A stretch of 64,000 nucleotides of DNA from Mongoliitalea daihaiensis (GTDB lineage: Bacteria > Bacteroidota > Bacteroidia > Cytophagales > Cyclobacteriaceae). Under the pieces are notes generated by a model, which saw only the letters and a list, made by a program, of their open reading frames with translations, was not told the DNA's origin and ran no database searches. The stretch's first letter is position 1. The number at the start of each line of letters is the position of its first letter. The stretch is from positions 4,252,001 through 4,316,000 of the forward strand of contig NZ_CP063779.1 in the NCBI RefSeq assembly GCF_021596945.1. The letters are read 5' to 3'. A program made the position numbers and the translations under genes. Below are positions 58,820 through 64,000 of the stretch, piece by piece.

Positions 58820-61800
58820 TCAAGTAATACCAATAGGAAATGGAATGATTTGTAATCGAATGTGATGCTGTTTTTTATCTTGATAGATGAAAATTTCCGC
58901 AGGTACCGCATCAAATCGAACTTCCTCTCCATCAACTGTTCCTGAAAGCAACCCACCTTGTAATTTCTCAGGATTCAATAGCTGTATATGATAGCGGGTT
59001 TCTTCATCGTCTAAGCGCATATCAACTGTATATCCTTCCCAATTTTCTGAGATAGCGGGATTCAAAAGCAATGAATTGCCTCTGATTTGTATCCCAAGTA
59101 CCGATTCCAATGCAACCCGGTACATCCATCCAGCTGAGCCTGTATACCAAGTCCAGCCCCCTTGTCCACTTAAAATATCTTCGCTGTAAACATCCGCAGC
59201 TATCACATATGGCTCCACTTTATACACATTGGCCGAAGCTTTGTCAAGTGAATGATTGATAGGATTGATCATGTGGAGGTAGCGAACCGCCTTCTCTCCC
59301 ATTCCCATGGCAGCAAAAGCTTTGACCGCCCAAAGGGCTCCGTGGGTGTATTGCCCACCATTTTCCCGGACACCCGGGATATATCCTTTGATGTAGCCTG
59401 GATCTTTATCGGTTTTATCAAAAGGTGGTGTCAATAGTCGAATCATCTTTTTCTCTTCTGAAACCAACTGTTGCTCCAAGGCCTTCAGACTTTCTGCTCC
59501 ACGCTCTGGAGAAGCTACTCCGGAAATGATCGACCAAGCCTGGGAAATAGCATCTATTGTACACTCATCGTTTAAAGAGGAGCCAATAGTACTTCCATCA
59601 TCATAAAATGCTCTCAAATACCAAGCTCCATCCCATCCATTTGTATTCAGTTTGAATTTCAGTTCTTCGGCAATCTGCGCATAGGTTTCGCTTCTAGCAA
59701 CATCTTCCATGCTGCGGCAAATCTTTTCAAATTTGATAAGAACATCGTATAAGAAGAATCCTAACCATACGCTTTCTCCTTGTCCACCCTCTCCTACTCG
59801 ATTCATACCATCATTCCAGTCTCCTCCACCAATAAGCGGCAGACCATTGACTCCAAACTTTAATGAAATATCAATAGCCTTACAACAATGTTCATAAAGG
59901 GTACCTTTTTGTTCCAAGGTATGGGGATGCAAATACACCTCGTGCTCATTAGTTTCCAGTGATCGAGCATTGATATAGCTCACAATTTCTGTTAAAACCG
60001 AAGTATCCCCCGTCGAGCTTAGATAAAAATCTAGTACATATGGTAGCCAAAGCCTATCATCTGTAATTTTAGAGCGAATTCCCCTCCCAGTTGGTGGGTG
60101 CCACCAGTGGAGAACATCCCCTTCCAGAAATTGTTGCTTGGCATGCAGCAATAGCTGATTTTTACAAATGAGAGGATCTACATAGCGTGCTGCCATGGAA
60201 TCTTGCAGTTGATCCCTGAATCCATAGGCTCCTCCCGATTGGTAAAAGCCTGTGCGCGCCCACATCCGGCAAGACAAATTTTGGTATACTAGCCAACCAT
60301 TGACAAGAATATTCAACGATTGATCAGGTGTGGAAATTACTATCTTACCACATGCATCCTTCCAAAATCGATGAACATCTTCAAGAGCTGCCTCCACTTG
60401 ACTGAGTTCGGAAAACTCATGGATGATTGCTTCTGCTGCGACTCGATCACACTCTTCCCCTTCCAAGAAAATAAGAGTAACATTTTTACCTGGACCAAGC
60501 TCGAAATAGGTTTGCATGACAGCACAGGAGTCTCCTCCAGGCAGATTGTCGTTATCGAGCCATCTCATAGCATCCAAAGCTAGGGGATTACCTAAGGAAC
60601 GATTTCTACCAATGAATTTATTTTTATCGGTGGTAAATCTAGTGATAGCTCCTTCTAAAGGATTGATAAGCGTTGAGAAAACCGTTCTCCCTGCAAACTC
60701 ATTATTGTAATTGTTGCTTGCAAAAAGTGTAGCCCCATCCTCAGCAACTTCCTGATTGACAAAACGGGAAGAAAGACCTGAATCCACTCCTAATACCCTA
60801 TCAAGATACCTGAATACCGAGAGTTTCTGAGTGGTGGACTGAGTATTGGTTAAGGTAAGAATGGAGCATTTCAATGCTTTGTCTACATGAACAAATTGAC
60901 GTAAATGTTGCTTTAATCCATTGACCTCCACATAAAAAGCCGTATAACCGAAGCCATGAGTTACTTGATACGTGCCTGCTGCAACAGGTCCTGGACATGG
61001 TGACCAGTAGTGCATCCGCTCCTCATCCCGAATATAAAAAGCCTCTGAATGGGTGTCCATTACCGGGTCATTGGACCAGGAGGTGAGCTTATTTTCTCGG
61101 CTATTTTCACTCCATGTATAGCCTGCACCACGCTCAGAAACTGTAAATCCAAAAGTAGGATTAGCAATCACATTGATCCACGGAGCGGGAGGCAAAAGTG
61201 GAACCCCAGTATGAGGATCTGTTGATATCAGGATATGGTAGGCTGTACCATCCATCGAAAAGCCACCATACCCATTAAAGAATTGTACCTCCTTTATCCA
61301 CTTTTCAAGGGTCCTCTCGTCCAAAGGTTCCCATTCCCGAAGAGAGGTGTAGCTACTTACCAGATGGTTTGATAACCAAGATTGGGTTTCAGTTTGTTGA
61401 AGCACTTTTGCAAGATTTGGCAACTGCTTGTTCCATACAACTTGAGCCACACTTAATAAAAGTGTTAATGTTTCTGGCTGAATTTTATCTGTTTTGTAAA
61501 TAAATATTCCTCCTCTTTTGTTGAAAACTTCACGCTCAAGGGAGGACTCTATGGCTATCTGAATAGCCTCTTGGATTTCGTCTATGTACCCGGGTGCATG
61601 TTCGTTGAGGATGAGTAGTTCGGATTCAATTCCCCGCTTGCGCCAAAAAGAATGTGCCTTAAGCAAAAGTTTGATGTGTTTGAGCTGATTGGCCTCGTTG
61701 ATTCGGAAAATGATCAAAGGAAAATCACCTGATATACCATACGCCCAAAGGTCCGCTTGTTTTTTGCGATTAGACAGCAGTGTGTGTGCATCAGCCCTGA

Positions 61801-64000
61801 AAGTTGGAACACCAAATAACAGGTAAGAGGATAATCTTTGGAACAGGTGAGCCTGACTTGTCCGGATGCCCATATGATTGAGTTCTACCAATCCATAAAT
61901 TGAGGCTAGATCGAATGCCCGATTGACTGCTAATTGACTATCATAGATAGCCGCAATCTGCAAGGCTACCTCTCGGGAAGTGGCAAAACCAAGCCCAAAA
62001 CTCAGATGCGCTTTTTCTCCCGCTTGAAGAATGATCTGCTTTCTCAAACTGACAATAGGATCCGACACATTCCCCTGGGTTCTTTGCAGCAAATACCCAT
62101 CGGTCAAGGCTATGGGATTACTCAGAGACCTACCACTTCCAATAAAATTAGACCTTTCTGTTTCAAAACCAACTGGCTTCACCACATGAATCTGATTGCT
62201 ACAAGCAAATGTATGAATCAAATACATGGGAGATTCTTCCTTACTCCGGGGTCTTCTTTTAGCTAGGATGGTATGATTTTGTTCCAAATATTCCGTTTCT
62301 ACAAACAACTTCGAAAATGCTGGATGGGCATGATGATGGGTCAAGCCATTGAGGATAACTTCTGCATAACTGGTGATTTCGAGCACGCGCTCCCGATCAG
62401 AATAGTTGGTGAATGTAAGCTTTCTCAGCTCAATCGGATGATCTGGGGAAACACAAATCTCAGAGGTAGTTTCAATCCAATTATCCACACGGGAACACAT
62501 CACTTTCCCATTGTGAAACCATGTATCGTAGCGATCTGGTTTACGTTTGACTGGCTGATGCATAGCAGACCAAAAATCGCCACTTTGGACATCTTTTACA
62601 TAAAAATAGAAGCCCAATGGATCAATTGTCGCATCAGCTTTCCATCCATTTAAGGTAACTCCATGCATGTTGGCAAAGCCGGTTCCAGCATGGGTGATCA
62701 TTGTAGAAAAGCTTCCATTCGATAACGTATGCAAGCGAGGAGGACTGAGGTCCAATTCGTTAATTCCGGCATGTTCTGCCACATACTGATCGGCAGATTT
62801 AGTACTTGGTTCAAGTTCGGCATCGATAGGGTGCGGTTCTTTGATCGGGGTCCCTTTAGGAATGCGCTCTTGCAGCAACAACTCGCAACTTTTGATTCGA
62901 GGATCTGCATGAAAGCTTTTTCTTACAGACGCTTCATTAAGTACATTTTCCAATGCGATCAAGCTCATACCATGGTGATGAACCATGTAAGTTTTGACGA
63001 CTTTATAAGCAGTCCCTTCTGTGAGATGCGATGTGGTATAGTCAATGGCATCATAAAACCCAAACATTCCCAAGCCACCAGCCGCTTCGACTTCTTGTAG
63101 GTTTTTGATGGGATCGGAAATCTCAACCATCAAGGAAAGTATGCTAGCATAGGGAGCTACTACATACTCATCTGCAAGCCCGCGTTTTAATCCAAGCCCA
63201 GGCACACCAAACGTGCGGTATTGATAATGTAAGTCAATATTGAGAAAATAGTAGGCACTTTCAGAAGAACCCCAAGGAAATCCTCGGCTATGTCCGTATT
63301 TTTTTTGCCATCGGATGACATTCCGGCACGTACTATCCATCATAGTATCCTCAAATGATTTGAAAAAGAGAAGTGGCATTAAGTACTCAAACATGGTTCC
63401 TCCCCATGAAAGTAACATTTCATCTTCATGGATACGGGTAAGTCTCCTGCTTAATCTAAACCAGTGCTCTACTGGAACATCTCCCTTGGCAATAGCAATA
63501 TAGGAAGCAATGCGTGCCTCACTAGCCAATAAATCATAGGTACTTTTGTCAAATTGGGCAATATCCAAATTATACCCGATACTAAACAAGCCTCTTTCCT
63601 TTTGGTAGAGAAAAGAAAAATCCATGGAGTCAATCAAATCTTCTGCCATGAGAATAATTGCTTCCGCTTGCTCCTGCCAATGGTTTATAAGAACATTTGG
63701 ACCACTTTCAGGTAAAGTTTCACCCAACTGCCTCCTCCATTCATCGCATGAATCCACATGAAAAGACAATTGTTTTTCTTGGCTCAATACTCCTAATTCA
63801 GCCAAAGCATCATTTATGTGGATCAGGGGTCTGTTGAGCCAAAAAAGCATATGCTCAACCATCAGATCATCTATCATCGTGACAGCCGACAATACATCAT
63901 TGGCAGCAAGCTTTTCAGCATCTATTTTTATTTTCTCCAAAAACTCCAAACTAATGGAAGTCCCCTCCTCAATTTCTTGATCCAACTGACCAAGCATATC
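58820..64000 (-). CDS. Cyclic beta-1,2-glucan synthase-like / GH94 protein, 5' end outside the window
   Basis: The visible 1726 codons are the C-terminal part of a larger protein; the frame stays open at the right edge. A glycoamylase-like domain lies at about 150-380 (WGGTMFEYLMPLLFF, GFPWGSSESAYYFLN). Two Glyco_transf_36-type beta-sandwich parts (about 430-700 and 900-1180) follow, then a GH94 (alpha/alpha)6 catalytic domain at about 1180-1640 with GGGDWNDGMNRVGEGGQGES (catalytic Asp). Known NdvB enzymes (about 2800 residues) polymerise UDP-glucose with an N-terminal GT84 domain, while the GH94 part sets chain length. Whether the GT84 part is present cannot be seen here. Confidence 0.9.
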   Translation of the reverse strand, partial: DMLGQLDQEIEEGTSISLEFLEKIKIDAEKLAANDVLSAVTMIDDLMVEHMLFWLNRPLIHINDALAELGVLSQEKQLSFHVDSCDEWRRQLGETLPESGPNVLINHWQEQAEAIILMAEDLIDSMDFSFLYQKERGLFSIGYNLDIAQFDKSTYDLLASEARIASYIAIAKGDVPVEHWFRLSRRLTRIHEDEMLLSWGGTMFEYLMPLLFFKSFEDTMMDSTCRNVIRWQKKYGHSRGFPWGSSESAYYFLNIDLHYQYRTFGVPGLGLKRGLADEYVVAPYASILSLMVEISDPIKNLQEVEAAGGLGMFGFYDAIDYTTSHLTEGTAYKVVKTYMVHHHGMSLIALENVLNEASVRKSFHADPRIKSCELLLQERIPKGTPIKEPHPIDAELEPSTKSADQYVAEHAGINELDLSPPRLHTLSNGSFSTMITHAGTGFANMHGVTLNGWKADATIDPLGFYFYVKDVQSGDFWSAMHQPVKRKPDRYDTWFHNGKVMCSRVDNWIETTSEICVSPDHPIELRKLTFTNYSDRERVLEITSYAEVILNGLTHHHAHPAFSKLFVETEYLEQNHTILAKRRPRSKEESPMYLIHTFACSNQIHVVKPVGFETERSNFIGSGRSLSNPIALTDGYLLQRTQGNVSDPIVSLRKQIILQAGEKAHLSFGLGFATSREVALQIAAIYDSQLAVNRAFDLASIYGLVELNHMGIRTSQAHLFQRLSSYLLFGVPTFRADAHTLLSNRKKQADLWAYGISGDFPLIIFRINEANQLKHIKLLLKAHSFWRKRGIESELLILNEHAPGYIDEIQEAIQIAIESSLEREVFNKRGGIFIYKTDKIQPETLTLLLSVAQVVWNKQLPNLAKVLQQTETQSWLSNHLVSSYTSLREWEPLDERTLEKWIKEVQFFNGYGGFSMDGTAYHILISTDPHTGVPLLPPAPWINVIANPTFGFTVSERGAGYTWSENSRENKLTSWSNDPVMDTHSEAFYIRDEERMHYWSPCPGPVAAGTYQVTHGFGYTAFYVEVNGLKQHLRQFVHVDKALKCSILTLTNTQSTTQKLSVFRYLDRVLGVDSGLSSRFVNQEVAEDGATLFASNNYNNEFAGRTVFSTLINPLEGAITRFTTDKNKFIGRNRSLGNPLALDAMRWLDNDNLPGGDSCAVMQTYFELGPGKNVTLIFLEGEECDRVAAEAIIHEFSELSQVEAALEDVHRFWKDACGKIVISTPDQSLNILVNGWLVYQNLSCRMWARTGFYQSGGAYGFRDQLQDSMAARYVDPLICKNQLLLHAKQQFLEGDVLHWWHPPTGRGIRSKITDDRLWLPYVLDFYLSSTGDTSVLTEIVSYINARSLETNEHEVYLHPHTLEQKGTLYEHCCKAIDISLKFGVNGLPLIGGGDWNDGMNRVGEGGQGESVWLGFFLYDVLIKFEKICRSMEDVARSETYAQIAEELKFKLNTNGWDGAWYLRAFYDDGSTIGSSLNDECTIDAISQAWSIISGVASPERGAESLKALEQQLVSEEKKMIRLLTPPFDKTDKDPGYIKGYIPGVRENGGQYTHGALWAVKAFAAMGMGEKAVRYLHMINPINHSLDKASANVYKVEPYVIAADVYSEDILSGQGGWTWYTGSAGWMYRVALESVLGIQIRGNSLLLNPAISENWEGYTVDMRLDDEETRYHIQLLNPEKLQGGLLSGTVDGEEVRFDAVPAEIFIYQDKKQHHIRLQIIPFPIGIT

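Overview
The window reads as chromosomal DNA from a member of the Bacteroidota, most likely the Cytophagales (Cyclobacteriaceae-like). The grounds are an AT-rich base composition, TAnnTTTG/TTTG promoter boxes, few Shine-Dalgarno sequences, and families typical of that phylum: SIMPL, DUF3667, DUF4268, HYC_CC_PP, M56 sensors with a TonB C-terminus, alpha-2-macroglobulins with a TonB plug, and the epimerase-type threonine dehydrogenase. No rRNA, tRNA, CRISPR array, transposase or prophage gene was recognised.

Region 1 (1-7.6 kb, minus strand) is an aromatic amino acid operon: DAHP synthase/chorismate mutase fusion, aroB, aroA, prephenate dehydratase, an aminotransferase and prephenate dehydrogenase, followed by a SIMPL-domain protein. 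Just ahead of the first gene lies what looks like a complete transcription attenuator. It has a TTTG-N19-TACATTTG promoter, a 31-codon leader peptide with eight Phe/Tyr codons in nine, a 12-bp antiterminator and a 10-bp GNRA-capped terminator. This is the strongest regulatory find in the window and is not covered by protein annotation.

Region 2 (8-16 kb) holds a secreted protein, an acyl-CoA carboxylase beta subunit, a transglutaminase-like protein, a redoxin, a phosphopantetheinyl transferase, and a tight plus-strand operon WD40 - DivIVA - folB - ChaN-like - DUF4268. A non-coding stretch with a ~155-bp tandem repeat follows.

Region 3 (16.7-30 kb) carries an M28 peptidase fused to a predicted outer-membrane barrel, a BlaR1/BlaI-type sensor-repressor pair with a tandem dyad operator, a divergent 1984-residue alpha-2-macroglobulin with a TonB-plug insert, two outer-membrane proteins, an MscS channel and an L,D-transpeptidase-like protein.

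Region 4 (30-44 kb) contains a pterin pair (6-PTPS/QueD and GTP cyclohydrolase I) followed by an SDR lacking the usual catalytic Tyr, small unknown genes, a flavin reductase, a ligase-associated exonuclease, guaA, a TPR/periplasmic-binding protein, hemL, DUF3667, a Spx/ArsC-like protein, and a divergent threonine-degradation pair (threonine dehydrogenase and kbl).

Region 5 (44-53.5 kb, minus strand) is a copper/silver efflux operon: CusA-type pump, a four-helix-bundle (S23-like) gene inside the operon, a TolC-family channel, a multidomain CusB-like adaptor and an HD-domain protein, with an upstream HYC_CC_PP protein. An ATTTC-phased dispersed repeat invades this operon and appears to encode the signal-peptide core of the TolC protein.

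Region 6 (53.6-64 kb, minus strand) has a DUF6557-like/SnoaL fusion, a secreted TonB-domain protein, an acetyltransferase, a secreted ricin-lectin-like protein and the C-terminal 1.7 kilo-residues of a cyclic beta-1,2-glucan synthase-like GH94 protein cut by the window edge.

All family calls come from reading motifs by eye; no database search was run.
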